A stretch of DNA of 64,000 nt from positions 5,642,001-5,706,000 of the forward strand of contig OW818681.1 of the NCBI GenBank assembly GCA_942493075.1. The letters are read 5' to 3'. The DNA is from JBBQYD01 sp942493075 (GTDB taxonomy: Bacteria > Verrucomicrobiota > Verrucomicrobiia > Limisphaerales > UBA8199). Shown here piece by piece: positions 43,144-52,426 of the stretch. The position numbers and the translations under genes are program-made. Numbering within the stretch: position 1 is the stretch's first letter; the number at the start of each line of letters is the position of its first letter. A model generated the notes under the pieces. It saw only the letters and a program-made list of their open reading frames with translations. It was not told the origin of the DNA and did no database searches.

Positions 43144-44295
43144 ATGCAGCCCTCCAAACTCATTTACTATGTAGATGACGACGCAGCGATCCTTGAGATC
43201 TTTTCGTCATTTCTGAAGGAAGTGGACCCGGGGCTTGGCTTGCAGACCTTCCTGCGGGCGGACCAGGCGTTGGAGGCTGTGCGGCGGTGCCCGCCGGACG
43301 TGATCATTTCCGATCACCAAATGCCGGAGATGAACGGCACTCAGTTGCTGGAGCAGATCCGCCAGATATCACCGGCCACCATCCGGATTCTGCTTTCGGG
43401 CTACATTCAAGGTCTCGACAATATTGGTGCGGCCCAGCAATGCCTGGCCAAACCAGTCAGCTATTTCGATTTGGTTCAAACCATTCGGCAGGCAATCACC
43501 GCCCGCGATTCGTTAAGCCTGGACATCAGCAAGGCTATTGGGTCCATGCGCTCTTTCCCGGTGCTGCCTGGGCTCTACAACCAGATGGTTAAGCATCTCG
43601 ATTCAGATGATTGGACAGTTGATAGCCTGGCTAGTCTGCTCTCAAAGGACGGTGGCTGCACCACCCGCATCATTCAGTTGGCCAACACTCCACTGTTTCG
43701 CGGGGAAGAAGTCATCACCACCGCCGAGGACGCCGTTGTCCGCTTAGGCACGGAGAATCTCAGGCCCATCGTCCTCTCGCTTGAGGTTTTGAAGGTGTTT
43801 GGCAAAGCTCGCACTTCCAAACTTCTCCAGACCGTCTGGGGACACAGCACGGAAGTGGCAGCCTGGGCGGGACGGATCTGTTCCCTAGCCAGTTCCGATG
43901 AGAGTTATCAGGCGTTCTTCTCCGGCATGGTCCATGACCTGGGCAAGCTCATGTTCCTGGAGCATGATCCCAAAGGTTACCAGAGAATGAGCGAGGATCA
44001 GGCTATCCCCCTGCACCAGGCCGAGAGGCAATACTACGGCATCACCCATGCCGAGACCGCTGCCTTCCTGCTTCGGCTTTGGAATGTGGATGACGCCATC
44101 GCCGATGCGGTGGGCTGGCATCATATGACTCCCTCAGAGGAACCCCGTTTGCTCACTTCGAAAGTGGCGCTCGCACTGCAGATCGCTAATCGCATCAACG
44201 GTCTAAAACCCGCCGATAGCGTGATTGAACCCGAATTGCTGGCTGCACTCGGGGTGACGCGCGAACAGTTGTTCGCCGCCCTCAGCCGAGATTAG
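43144..44295 (+). CDS. Response regulator with HDOD output domain
   Basis: Receiver domain (IYYVDDDAAIL; phospho-acceptor D in VIISDHQMPEM; a Lys in CLAKPVSYFD) joined to an HDOD domain (SMRSFPVLPGLYNQMV, then FFSGMVHDLGKLMF and ITHAETAAFLLRLWN). HDOD is a divergent, usually non-catalytic HD-type domain used for signalling. Here an HD pair (VHDLGK) is visible in its second half. ATG 43144 is preferred over the TTG six bases earlier. A TATAAT hexamer at 43111-43116 fits a promoter. Such proteins regulate motility, c-di-GMP or stress responses. Confidence 0.9.
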   Translation: MQPSKLIYYVDDDAAILEIFSSFLKEVDPGLGLQTFLRADQALEAVRRCPPDVIISDHQMPEMNGTQLLEQIRQISPATIRILLSGYIQGLDNIGAAQQCLAKPVSYFDLVQTIRQAITARDSLSLDISKAIGSMRSFPVLPGLYNQMVKHLDSDDWTVDSLASLLSKDGGCTTRIIQLANTPLFRGEEVITTAEDAVVRLGTENLRPIVLSLEVLKVFGKARTSKLLQTVWGHSTEVAAWAGRICSLASSDESYQAFFSGMVHDLGKLMFLEHDPKGYQRMSEDQAIPLHQAERQYYGITHAETAAFLLRLWNVDDAIADAVGWHHMTPSEEPRLLTSKVALALQIANRINGLKPADSVIEPELLAALGVTREQLFAALSRD

Positions 44296-44302
44296 AATCG
44301 GC

Positions 44303-45274
44303 TCATGCAGGGCACGCCAATGGCACCCCGTTGCATTCCCGCACCTCGATGTTGAGGTGGACAAGTTCTTCATGTTCACTGAGTAACGCTCGATACTCTT
44401 CTATGCTCTTAGGTGCGTGAGCCACAATCGAAACGATTGCTGCGTATTTGCCCGAAGCCACCTGCCAGACATGCAAATCGCAGATGCAGGCGTCTCCATC
44501 AGCCTCAATGGCTCGTTTGATCTCATCTGGCAGATCACATTCCTCAGGTGTTCGATCCAGCAAGATGCCTCCAGTATCGCGCACCAACCCATAGGCCCAC
44601 ACGCCAACCACCACACTGCCGACGATTCCCATCACCGGGTCGAGCCAGTGCCAGCCAAAATACTTGCCCGACACCAGTGCCACGATGGCAGTCACGGACG
44701 TCAGAGCATCGGCCACCACATGTATGTAAGCAGAGCGCAAGTTCAGGTCGCCGGCCTTATGTCCATCCTCGCCATGCCCATGGTCGTGGTGCCCATGGCT
44801 ATGGCCATGGTGGTGGTGATGTTCATCCTTGAGCAGCAACGCACAAATGAGGTTTACCAACAGGCCGATGACGGCCACGCCAATCGCCTGGTTAAAGCGA
44901 ATTTGTTGTGGCTCAAAAAAGCGGTGCACGGACTCGCCCGCCATAAACAAAGCAATGACTGCCAGCAACACTGCGCTGGCAAAACCGCCCAGCACTCCCA
45001 TCTTGCCGGTTCCGAAGCTGTAACGCCAATCCTGGGCGTGACGGCGGCTGAAATGGTAAGCTGCTGCCGTGATCAAGAACGCCGCCACGTGCGTGCTCAT
45101 GTGCCAGCCGTCCGCCAGCAACGCCATCGATTTAAACGTCAGCCCGGCCGCAATCTCAACTACCATCATCGCCGCCGTAATGCCGATAACGATGCGCGTC
45201 CGGCGTTCCGCCGCGGCAGTGTCTTCGGCAAATTGGTGGGTGTGTTTCCACCTCGACAAATCCCGTTGATGCAT
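44303..45274 (-). CDS. Cation diffusion facilitator, DmeF-like
   Basis: Metal/proton antiporter exporting Co, Ni, Zn or Cd. Six membrane helices with the HxxxD-type metal site (LLADGWHMSTHVAA) and a second in HVVADALTSVTAI. Between helices 4 and 5 is a histidine-rich loop (HHHHHGHSHGHHDHGHG), a metal buffer or sensor. The His pair at the N-terminus (WKHTHQF) and the C-terminal cytoplasmic domain (CICDLHVWQVASG) fit the DmeF branch, known for cobalt and nickel. It converges with the HDOD gene (7-bp gap) and is divergent from the propeller gene. Confidence 0.92.
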   Translation of the reverse strand: MHQRDLSRWKHTHQFAEDTAAAERRTRIVIGITAAMMVVEIAAGLTFKSMALLADGWHMSTHVAAFLITAAAYHFSRRHAQDWRYSFGTGKMGVLGGFASAVLLAVIALFMAGESVHRFFEPQQIRFNQAIGVAVIGLLVNLICALLLKDEHHHHHGHSHGHHDHGHGEDGHKAGDLNLRSAYIHVVADALTSVTAIVALVSGKYFGWHWLDPVMGIVGSVVVGVWAYGLVRDTGGILLDRTPEECDLPDEIKRAIEADGDACICDLHVWQVASGKYAAIVSIVAHAPKSIEEYRALLSEHEELVHLNIEVRECNGVPLACPA

Positions 45275-45364
45275 GGCGTCTCATCGTAACCCAAAGCGGA
45301 ATCCTCGCAACTGCCCCTTTTCCGCCTTTACCAAACCCTCTCTGCTTTAAGATCCTTGAGCCTG

Positions 45365-46771
45365 ATGAATGAGCAACCATTCAAGCGCTTGAAGTGGCTC
45401 GTCCCGGTAGTGGCCGGGGCCGCACTCATTGCGCTGGTGCTATGGTTCATGCATGGCTCGGGCAAGCCTCTGGCCTTGCGAGTGCCGGGCACCGACCATG
45501 CCCCCGGCGGTGCCGGCTCCTCCGGCACGAATGCCGTTTTAAGTGGGAAAACCACCCGGGGCCCGGGCAAGCCCGCCGACCTCCCAGGTGCATGGCCCGA
45601 GTTTCGAGGCCCAGCACGCGATGGGATTAGCTCCGATCCAACACCCCTGAAAGCGTCATGGGCTGCGGGGGAACCGCGTGAACTTTGGGGAATCGATTTA
45701 GGCGAAGGCTACGCTGGAGCCGCTATCGCCAAGGGCCGCGTCTATATCATGGATTATGACCGGGAACAAAAGTCAGACGCCCTCCGCTGCCTGTCGCTTG
45801 CAGATGGCCAGGAGATTTGGCGCTTCGCCTACCCCATATCGGTAAAGCGGAACCATGGAATGAGCCGCACGGTCCCCGCCGTGACCGACACACTAGTGGC
45901 GAGCCTCGGACCCAAGTGTCATCTCTCGGTAGTGGACGCGAACTCCGGCGAACTCAAGTGGGGCCTGGATCTGGTCCGCCAATTCGGCACAACTATCCCT
46001 CCCTGGTATGCGGGACAATGTCCGCTGATCGAAAGCAACCGGCTCATCATTGCCCCGGCGGGGAAGGATGTGCTCATGTTTGCAGCCGAAGCGGATTCCG
46101 GTCGCATTCTCTGGCAAACACCCAATCCGCGCGGGTGGAACATGACGCATGCATCGATCACGCCTCTCGAGTTTGGCGGACGGCGCATGTATATCTATTG
46201 CGGGCATGGTGGTGTGGCTGGTATAGCGGCCGATACAGGCGAGCTGCTTTGGGATACGACTGAATGGAAGATCAGCATCGCTACCGTTGCCTCACCGTTG
46301 GCTATCCCTGGCGGACGCATCTTCCTCTCAGGCGGCTACAATGCCGGAAGCCGCATGCTGCAACTCAAAGTGGTCGATGGCAAGTTCACTGTAGAAACGC
46401 TGTTCTCGCTCGATCCAGATGTCTTCGGCGCCACTCAACAGAGCCCCATTTTGTATAATGACCACATCTACGGCGTCAGGCCAGATGGCAAATTCACATG
46501 CCTTAACTTGGCGGGGAAGATGGTGTGGCAGAGCGATTCCGGCCAGCAGTTCGGATTAGGCCCGTTCGTTCTGGTTGATGGAAAATTTCTGGCGGTCAAC
46601 GATTCCGGGCTGCTCCGCATGATCGAGGCCAGCCCGGAAAAGTACCGTCTGCTTGGGCAAGCCCAGATTCTGAAAGGACGTGAAAGCTGGGGACCACTGG
46701 CAATCGCCGGTGGACGTCTTCTCGCCCGCGACCTGCAGCGGATGGTTTGTTTGGATCTGGCCGCACGGTAA
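45365..46771 (+). CDS. Membrane-anchored PQQ-type beta-propeller protein
   Basis: A 468-residue protein with an N-terminal anchor (LVPVVAGAALIALVLWFMH) and a linker, then PQQ-like repeats: WPEFRGPARDGIS, LSLADGQEIWRF, VVDANSGELKWGL, AEADSGRILWQT, AADTGELLWDTT, LNLAGKMVWQSD. This W-repeat layout is common in Planctomycetes and Verrucomicrobia, often with no bound PQQ, so redox activity should not be assumed; a scaffold (BamB-like) or alcohol dehydrogenase role is possible. The start could be TTG 45356 or ATG 45365. A terminator-like hairpin (GCCGCAC/GTGCGGC) overlaps its last codons. Confidence 0.85.
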   Translation: MNEQPFKRLKWLVPVVAGAALIALVLWFMHGSGKPLALRVPGTDHAPGGAGSSGTNAVLSGKTTRGPGKPADLPGAWPEFRGPARDGISSDPTPLKASWAAGEPRELWGIDLGEGYAGAAIAKGRVYIMDYDREQKSDALRCLSLADGQEIWRFAYPISVKRNHGMSRTVPAVTDTLVASLGPKCHLSVVDANSGELKWGLDLVRQFGTTIPPWYAGQCPLIESNRLIIAPAGKDVLMFAAEADSGRILWQTPNPRGWNMTHASITPLEFGGRRMYIYCGHGGVAGIAADTGELLWDTTEWKISIATVASPLAIPGGRIFLSGGYNAGSRMLQLKVVDGKFTVETLFSLDPDVFGATQQSPILYNDHIYGVRPDGKFTCLNLAGKMVWQSDSGQQFGLGPFVLVDGKFLAVNDSGLLRMIEASPEKYRLLGQAQILKGRESWGPLAIAGGRLLARDLQRMVCLDLAAR

Positions 46772-46830
46772 GGTGCGGCGCAGCATGGGATCGGGTCGGG
46801 ATGACGGGAGTTACCCGTCATCCCTCCCAC

Positions 46831-46865
46831 ACCACCGGACAAGCGGTTTTCACGCATCCGGCGGT
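46831..46865 (-). ncRNA. Group II intron domain V
   Basis: On the minus strand a 9-bp lower stem (ACCGCCGGA / TCCGGTGGT, one G-U pair), an asymmetric bulge, a short upper stem and a GAAA tetraloop, the domain V layout. It lies 9 bp beyond the RT stop. Confidence 0.55.
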
Positions 46866-46874
46866 TGAGCTCAT

Positions 46875-48661
46875 TCAGGTTTGGCTGATCAGATCTGCAA
46901 AGCTTAGGAATCCGTGGCGGCGAAGACGCCGGTTATTCAAGCCTGTCTGCATCACGGGGTGTTTAGCCATCCTCCACGCGCCGCGTCCACTTTTGGCGGA
47001 CCGCAGCAGCGGGTAGGTGACCCCGAGTTTGCGCAGGGCGTTGATCCGTCCTGTTGAGTTGTGCCAGCGCAGCCAGAAATACTTCCTGACGTGCTTAGGC
47101 GTATCCACCCGTCCTGCGCTGTGAACTGCCTGGTGTTGCCGCTCAGACGGTAGTATTCCCACCATCCCCGCAGGTACCGCTTCCACTGATCGCGCATTTG
47201 GGTGCTGGTTTGACTCTGGCAGCTTCGCCACAGTTCGCGCACCTTGTCCCGGAGTCGCTCGATGGCTTTATCGCTCGCTTCGATGACTCCCTGGGGGCTG
47301 AGTCGGAATCCTAGAAACTTGCGCTTCCAGGGCCGGTCCACCCCACTCTTGCTGGCACTGACTTCCAGCTTGAGTTTCTGGGCAACAAACTTGGTTACCT
47401 TCTCCAGAACCCGTTGGGCGGCTTTCTCGCTGCTGACGTAGATATTGCAGTCATCCGCATAGCGGCTGAAGCTCAACCCGCGCTGTTCCAGCTCCTTGTC
47501 CAGCACATCCAAATAGATGTTGGCCAGCAAGGGTGAAAGCGGGCCGCCCTGTGGCGTGCCCTTGCCTTCCGGCTTTGTGATGCGTCCCTCTTCCCACACT
47601 CCGGCTCGCAAAATGCGCCCAATTACCTTGAGCACCTGTTTGTCCCGGATTTGCAGGCCAATGAGCCGCATCAGTATGTCGTGGTCCACGTTGTCAAAGA
47701 AACCTTTGATGTCCATGTCCACTACCCAACTCTTGCCTTCTTCGGTCATGATCCGCTGTGCGGACCGGACCGCGTCATGGGCTCCCCTTCCAGGCCGGAA
47801 CCCCCAGCTATGCTCGCTGAAGATCGGCTCGAACAGGGGCTGCAGTTCTCCAAGGATCAATTGCTGAATGAACCGGTCGAGCACCGTGGGTATTCCCAGC
47901 GGGCGCTTCCCTCCGTTTGGTTTAGGCAGCCAGACCCGTTTGACGGGGCTGGGCACATAGGTTCCTTCCAGCAATTTCCTTCGTATCGTCGGCCAATGCT
48001 TTTCCAGGTGGGGCCGTAACTGCTCCGTTCCCATCCCGTCGATGCCTGCTGCCCCTCTGTTCTTCTCTACAGCCAGTAAGGCCAGCGCGGCATTCTCATC
48101 GCTGACGATCTTCTCTATCAGATCTGGCGCTTGTTCCTTTCTTTCCTCCTTCCGCCCCTCTCCAGACTCGGAATCCGCTGCGACTGCTTGACCGGTTGCA
48201 CCGTGGGGCAGCCACATCCCGGAGAGCCACTTCTGTTTGCCTGGCCCCCCGGCGCGTGTTCCTTCTTGCGCACTGGATAGGGAGTTGGGATTAAGGTCAT
48301 CGCCTTTGCTCTTTAGTCCTTCGGCGGCTCGGATTTGTTCCATTTCTTGAAGGTCTTTGCCTAGGAACTTCCATCCGCCTACTACGACCTCTGCTGACTC
48401 CTCCCCTGAAGCACCTGCCTCGGAGGAGGTCTCCCGGGGTAAGACACCAAACTTTCCCGCCGTGCCTTCGGACTCTACCTGACATGGCTTGCACAGTTGT
48501 TGGATTTCGACGCTCCTAGCCCTCTTATCTCCCATGTCCGGCCTCACTGTCCGTTTCTGTTCGTAAGGTCGTCGGTTTGTCTCAGGCTTCCTGCCAGCGG
48601 CCCCCTCACGAGGTCCACCTTGCCGTTGACTACGATTGCCACTGTTAGCTTCGATCATCAC
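46875..48661 (-). pseudogene. Group II intron reverse transcriptase/maturase, frameshifted
   Basis: The RT fingers/palm are complete: IDGMGTEQLRPHLEKHW, GFRPGRGAHDAV, DMDIKGFFDNVDHD, GTPQGGPLSPLLANIYLD, catalytic SRYADD, KRKFLGFRLSP, then the maturase (GIIM) start. Near 47097-47100 the frame is lost: the sequence coding GWIR should continue as KHVRKYFWLRWHN, but this and the rest, through GAWRMAKHPVMQ to FLSFADL, is in the next frame, ending at 46875. One missing base explains it. The intron protein is therefore split within its maturase domain and is probably inactive, unless it is a sequence error. The first ~170 residues of the open frame have no RT-family look and are more likely intron RNA read as protein; the true start is probably nearer 48130. 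Confidence 0.75.
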
Positions 48662-48753
48662 TTTTCAGATGATTAGTTTGGTGCCCTGCCCGGCGCCCTA
48701 GGGCGGCATCGCCAGAGGCCGCCGGTATCCAAACACCAATGACGTCTCCCCGA

Positions 48754-48774
48754 GGCGCTCTCAGCGAGAGCGCC
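48754..48774 (-). terminator. Hairpin between the lipoprotein gene and the intron
   Basis: A perfect 9-bp stem GGCGCTCTC/GAGAGCGCC with loop of three, 20 bp after the lipoprotein gene. No T tract, but class C introns insert behind such stems, and the intron starts just beyond. Confidence 0.55.
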
Positions 48775-48793
48775 CTACCACTGACTGAAAACC

Positions 48794-49168
48794 CTACTTG
48801 GGAATAGCGTTCTTCAGATCGTTCCCAGCCTTCTCGGCTGCTTTGCCTGCGTCACCGAGGGCCTCGTTGATCTTCGCTTCCAACCGCTTAACGACGCCGT
48901 TGAGCACGTCCTGCTGTTCAGGGGTGATCTTAGCGCTGGCCATCACGGCTTTAAGTGAGGTGATCGCCGTCGGATAATCTCCGGCTTTGATTGCGGCCAC
49001 GGCTTTATCCACCTGCGTTTTTTCACCGCCGCTCGATGAGGCGAATGCGGCTTCAACCTGAGTTGTATCCACCGTCTGGGTCTCCGGGGCTTCGCTCTTC
49101 TTGCAGCCCGTCAGTCCCACTAGAGCAAGGCCAGCGACCATCGTGATCGTTAGAATTAGTTTTTTCAT
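48794..49168 (-). CDS. Small lipoprotein of unknown function
   Basis: A 124-residue lipoprotein. ATG 49168 is chosen because the signal peptide begins there (MKKLILTITMVAGLALVG) and ends in lipobox LTGC with C22 lipidated. The mature part is mostly helical, with a TPR-like stretch (AVAAIKAGDYPTAITSLKAV) and an amphipathic C-terminal helix (GDAGKAAEKAGNDLKNAI). No catalytic motif. Its frame continues upstream but those residues are polar and implausible. A group II intron lies just after it. Confidence 0.8.
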   Translation of the reverse strand: MKKLILTITMVAGLALVGLTGCKKSEAPETQTVDTTQVEAAFASSSGGEKTQVDKAVAAIKAGDYPTAITSLKAVMASAKITPEQQDVLNGVVKRLEAKINEALGDAGKAAEKAGNDLKNAIPK

Positions 49169-49548
49169 AGTTTTATTACTGAATAGTTTGCCGGCTGGTT
49201 CAGCCAGCAGTAGCTGGACTTGTAGCACAACTCGGCCTTTTTGTCACGAGTTGCCTTGACGCTCCCAGGCCACCCGGCCTCCGGGTGTGGTTAAAAGTGG
49301 GTGAGGGAATGCTGAGTTCTGTCCGGTGTCGGACAGGTAACCGAGTTCGTCCTTCGAAGCCCCTGAACAGGGGCGACCGATTCGACGTCATTCTTACCGG
49401 AAACAGCAACCGCCACGCCGTTGGCTCTCTGGCATGCCCTACATGGGCTCATACTCGAGTTTCTCAAATCGACCGGCATGCGTGTCAATCTTTGCTAACC
49501 TCACAAAAATACTCCCCCAGTCTCTAGTTTCGCGCTACACTCCAACCC
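49169..49548. other. Intergenic region with three hairpins
   Basis: About 380 bp without a gene. Hairpins: CACCCGG/CCGGGTG at 49270-49286, TGTCCG/CGGACA at 49320-49335 and GCCCCTG-AA-CAGGGGC at 49359-49374. Presumably holds the promoters of the lipoprotein gene and uxaE. Confidence 0.5.
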
Positions 49549-50802
49549 ATGCCCGCGTATCTGGAATTGGAAAAGTATTCGCTCGGTGTCGGCGATCGCT
49601 TTGCTCATCAAGCCCAGGCCCAACTCCGTGCCTGCATGCAAGCTGAGGCTGCCGGCGTGCGCGTCACACCCGTTTGGAACAAGTCCAATCGTGAACACAT
49701 CACGATCGGTTCAGAACCGTCCACTACACGCTCTGCGGCCGATCAAGCCGTCAAAGCGCTCGGTTGGCAACATCCATATCACTTGGATGCCGATCATATC
49801 CGGCTCGAAACGGTCGATCGTTTCCTGCCATTCTGCGATTTCTATACCATCGATGTCGCCGATTCCATCGGCAAACCGGCGAGCTCTGAATCGATCCAGA
49901 GCTTTATTCGGCAGCATCCTGAGCTGGCGCGGCCCATCGAGGTACCGGGGATTGCGCGGCCGCTGCTCCTTAATGGCGTGGAACTGGAACAGATCGTTTC
50001 CAAATACCTCCTGGCCGTTCAGGATGCCGGACGCATCTACCGTCACATCGCTCTCACAAAAGGCCCCGAGTTCATCACTGAAGTCTCCATGGATGAAACC
50101 GATTTGCCCCAGACACCTCCCGAGCTTCTGATCATCCTGGCTGCCCTGGCGGCGGAGAACATTCCGCTGCAAACCATTGCGCCCAAATTCACCGGGCGCT
50201 TCAACAAAGGCGTCGATTACGTGGGCAACATTGAGCAGTTTGAAACAGAGTTCAGCGATGATCTTGCGGTGGTGCGCTTCGCCATTGATCACTATGGCTT
50301 GCCGCCGAATCTTAAGCTCAGCGTCCATTCGGGTAGTGACAAGTTTTCCATCTATGGACCGATCCGCCGCCTTTTGAAACGACATGATGCTGGACTGCAT
50401 CTAAAGACGGCTGGCACCACGTGGCTGGAAGAGGTCATCGGATTAGCCGAAAGCGGCGGTGATGGATTGGAACTCGCCAAGGAGATTTACGCCGACGCCC
50501 TGGGACATGCGGATGAACTCTGCGCGCCTTACGCCACTGTCATTGATATCGACCGGTCACGCCTGCCATCCGCGGCGGTTGTGGACAAATGGACTGCCGA
50601 ACAATTCACAGGCGCGCTACGGCATGAACCCCAAAACCCGCTGTTCAATCCGCACCTGCGTCAACTAGTGCATGTGGGCTATAAAATCGCAGCGCGGAAG
50701 GGGGACCGGTTTTTGGATGCACTAACGGCTCATAAGGCAACAGTCGCGCGTAACGTGACTCACAACCTATTCGAGCGGCACATCAAACCGCTCTTCCTCT
50801 AA
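49549..50802 (+). CDS. uxaE: Tagaturonate epimerase family protein
   Basis: A 417-residue protein with the UxaE pattern: IGSEPSTTRSAADQA, HLDADHIRLETVD, the APKFTGRFNKGVDYVGN metal/substrate segment and SVHSGSDKFSIYGP. UxaE converts tagaturonate to fructuronate in galacturonate breakdown in Thermotoga and related bacteria. No other uronate gene (uxaC, kdgK, uxuA) is near, so it may be scattered or have a different substrate. It converges with nadA. Confidence 0.82.
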   Translation: MPAYLELEKYSLGVGDRFAHQAQAQLRACMQAEAAGVRVTPVWNKSNREHITIGSEPSTTRSAADQAVKALGWQHPYHLDADHIRLETVDRFLPFCDFYTIDVADSIGKPASSESIQSFIRQHPELARPIEVPGIARPLLLNGVELEQIVSKYLLAVQDAGRIYRHIALTKGPEFITEVSMDETDLPQTPPELLIILAALAAENIPLQTIAPKFTGRFNKGVDYVGNIEQFETEFSDDLAVVRFAIDHYGLPPNLKLSVHSGSDKFSIYGPIRRLLKRHDAGLHLKTAGTTWLEEVIGLAESGGDGLELAKEIYADALGHADELCAPYATVIDIDRSRLPSAAVVDKWTAEQFTGALRHEPQNPLFNPHLRQLVHVGYKIAARKGDRFLDALTAHKATVARNVTHNLFERHIKPLFL

Positions 50803-50804
50803 AC

Positions 50805-50826
50805 CGCCGGACGAGATCGTCTGGCG
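50805..50826. terminator. Shared hairpin between uxaE and nadA
   Basis: CGCCGGACGA, GA, TCGTCTGGCG, one mismatch; it fills the whole gap between the two convergent stops. No clear T tract. Confidence 0.5.
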
Positions 50827-51840
50827 CTAAGCTCTGGAAATTTCTAACATCCGTTCAATCGGGAGCCGGGCGCGCTCCAGAATTTCCGGGCTTAATTCCA
50901 GCCGGGGCGCGAGGTTCTTCATGCAATCCCGCACCTTGGCCAGCGTATTCATCTTCATGTATTTGCACTCACTGCAGCGACAGGGATCTGTCGGCGCGCG
51001 CATCGCATCAAAGCTCGGTGCACAGATAAACTCTTTGCCAGGACACTCCTTCTGCATTCGATGGATAATTCCTGACTCGGTCACAATCACGAACTGATGG
51101 GCGGGACTCGTCCGGCAATACGTAATCATCTTCTCCGTTGAACACACTGCGTCCGCCATGTCGCGCACCTCGCGCAGGCTTTCCGGGTGAACGATGATTT
51201 GGGCCTCGGGAAATTTCTCGCGAAGTTTCAGCAAAGCATCCCGGCGAAATTCCACGTGCGCGTAACAGTTGCCCTGCCACAAGGTCATTGGACGCCCGGT
51301 TTGTTCCATGACCCAAGCTCCGAGATTCTCGTCCGGAACAAACAAAAGGTCCCGATCGGCAGGAGCCGCTTGAACGATCTTCACCGCGTTGCCGCTGGTG
51401 CAGATCACATCACTCAGCGCTTTGACCTCTGCACTGCAATTGATGTAAGAAATCGTATAAAACCGAGGGTTGCTAGCCTGCAATTCACGGAGCTTATCCG
51501 CCGGGCAACTCGCCTCGAGCGAACAGCCGGCGTCCTTATCTGGCAGGATTACAATTTTGTCGGGATTAAGAATCTTGGCTGTTTCCGCCATGAAATGAAC
51601 CCCGCAAAACACAATGACATCAGCCTGCGTGGCGGCTGCTTGCTGAGCCAGCCCCAGGGAATCTCCCACGAAATCCGCCACATCCTGAATCTCCGGCACC
51701 TGGTAATTATGGGCCAGGATCACGGCATTCAACTGCTTCTTGTACGTCAGGATCTCACGCGTCAGCGAATCAGCCTCCGCTTTGGGCAGCGGCTTGCGGA
51801 TCGGGAATCGGTCAACCTGGATATCAGCCAAACTGGTCAT
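50827..51840 (-). CDS. nadA: Quinolinate synthase
   Basis: Condenses iminoaspartate with dihydroxyacetone phosphate on a [4Fe-4S] cluster to make quinolinate, the start of NAD synthesis. AHNYQVPEIQDVADF, FCGVHFMAETAKI, PDKDAGCSLEASCP and the C-terminal CSECKYMKMN mark the family and its three cluster-ligand cysteines. Length 337. nadB and nadC are not near; nadE, the last step, is 8 kb away on the same strand. Confidence 0.96.
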   Translation of the reverse strand: MTSLADIQVDRFPIRKPLPKAEADSLTREILTYKKQLNAVILAHNYQVPEIQDVADFVGDSLGLAQQAAATQADVIVFCGVHFMAETAKILNPDKIVILPDKDAGCSLEASCPADKLRELQASNPRFYTISYINCSAEVKALSDVICTSGNAVKIVQAAPADRDLLFVPDENLGAWVMEQTGRPMTLWQGNCYAHVEFRRDALLKLREKFPEAQIIVHPESLREVRDMADAVCSTEKMITYCRTSPAHQFVIVTESGIIHRMQKECPGKEFICAPSFDAMRAPTDPCRCSECKYMKMNTLAKVRDCMKNLAPRLELSPEILERARLPIERMLEISRA

Positions 51841-52149
51841 CTACTTAAGCTTACCGTTTACACATAGAACCGTCAATGCAGTGCCGGTGGTAGCCGCGCT
51901 CTCGCCGCAGTGCGCGCCCGAAGGAAAGGCTGAAGGCGGACGGCGAAGGCGTAGCGACTCTAGCCTGGGGACGGTGACGTGAAACGTAAAACGTAAGACG
52001 TGAACGCGGTTTGAGTGGCGGACCGCGAATGGGGAGGCAAACCGTAAGCCGGAATCCGGTGCCACGGTCATTCACCATTCTTGGACGGCAGAATGCGGCG
52101 CAGAGGAGCTGGTGAATACCGAATTGCCCTGATGGTGTCGTGACGCTTC

Positions 52150-52283
52150 AGATCCGTACTGTATGTAGAGGCGATCAAAAAAAGAACCACTCCTGTTTCA
52201 CCGGGTTGGCGCCAAGCAGCGCCAACCCGGTGAAACAGCGTAGAATCAAAAAAGGGGCCGGAGGCTACCAACAGTACTGATCT
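52150..52283. repeat. Nested palindrome, copy 1 (134 bp)
   Basis: Outer arms 52150-52168 (AGATCCGTACTG...) and 52265-52283 (...CAGTACTGATCT), 16 of 19 paired. Inner hairpin 52193-52212 with 52219-52238, 20 of 20 paired, loop CAAGCA. The inner hairpin begins 43 bases into the element, as in the other copies. Confidence 0.88.
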
Positions 52284-52313
52284 AAAGGAGCAGCGCAGGA
52301 TTCACACATTTCA

Positions 52314-52338
52314 GCCGCGTGCGGACACGCGGCCTGCA
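52314..52338. repeat. NGGA-tetraloop hairpin followed by CTGCA, copy 2
   Basis: GCCGCGTG, loop CGGA, CACGCGGC, then CTGCA. Same design as at 11693 and 56186. Confidence 0.7.
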
Positions 52339-52426
52339 GAACCAGGCTCATGCGGCAGATCTTGGGCCAGGGTGGCCGTCTGGAGATCAGACCTCTGACC
52401 CTCCGTCCTCTGCCTTCCAAGGGTGC

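Larger units (their letters stand above)
46795..48735 (-). mobile_element. Group II intron (class C-like), with a frameshifted RT
   Basis: On the minus strand a frameshifted reverse transcriptase/maturase is followed by RNA elements: a domain V-like hairpin at 46831-46865, and a 3' stem at 46798-46824 (GGGATGACGGG, five-base loop, CCCGTCATCCC) in the place of domain VI. Upstream of the RT, GTTTGG pairs with CCAAAC in the ~100 bp before the ORF. An intron placed just after a terminator-like hairpin (48754-48774) matches class C target choice. The exact 5' and 3' ends are not resolved; the left boundary here is approximate. Confidence 0.6.
51841..52426. other. Intergenic region with tandem repeat, nested palindrome and hairpin
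   Basis: No gene recognised. Holds a four-unit 7-bp-period repeat at 51977-52004 (ACGTGAA, ACGTAAA, ACGTAAG, ACGTGAA), the nested palindrome at 52150-52283, and a tetraloop hairpin at 52314-52333. I saw no NAD-type riboswitch before nadA. Confidence 0.6.

Noticed and set aside
48118..48661. N-terminal ~170 residues of the RT frame as a real protein domain
   Set aside because: Composition and position suggest intron RNA read as protein.
51841..52100. NAD-sensing riboswitch before nadA
   Set aside because: I found no conserved stem-loop pair or motif of the known classes.
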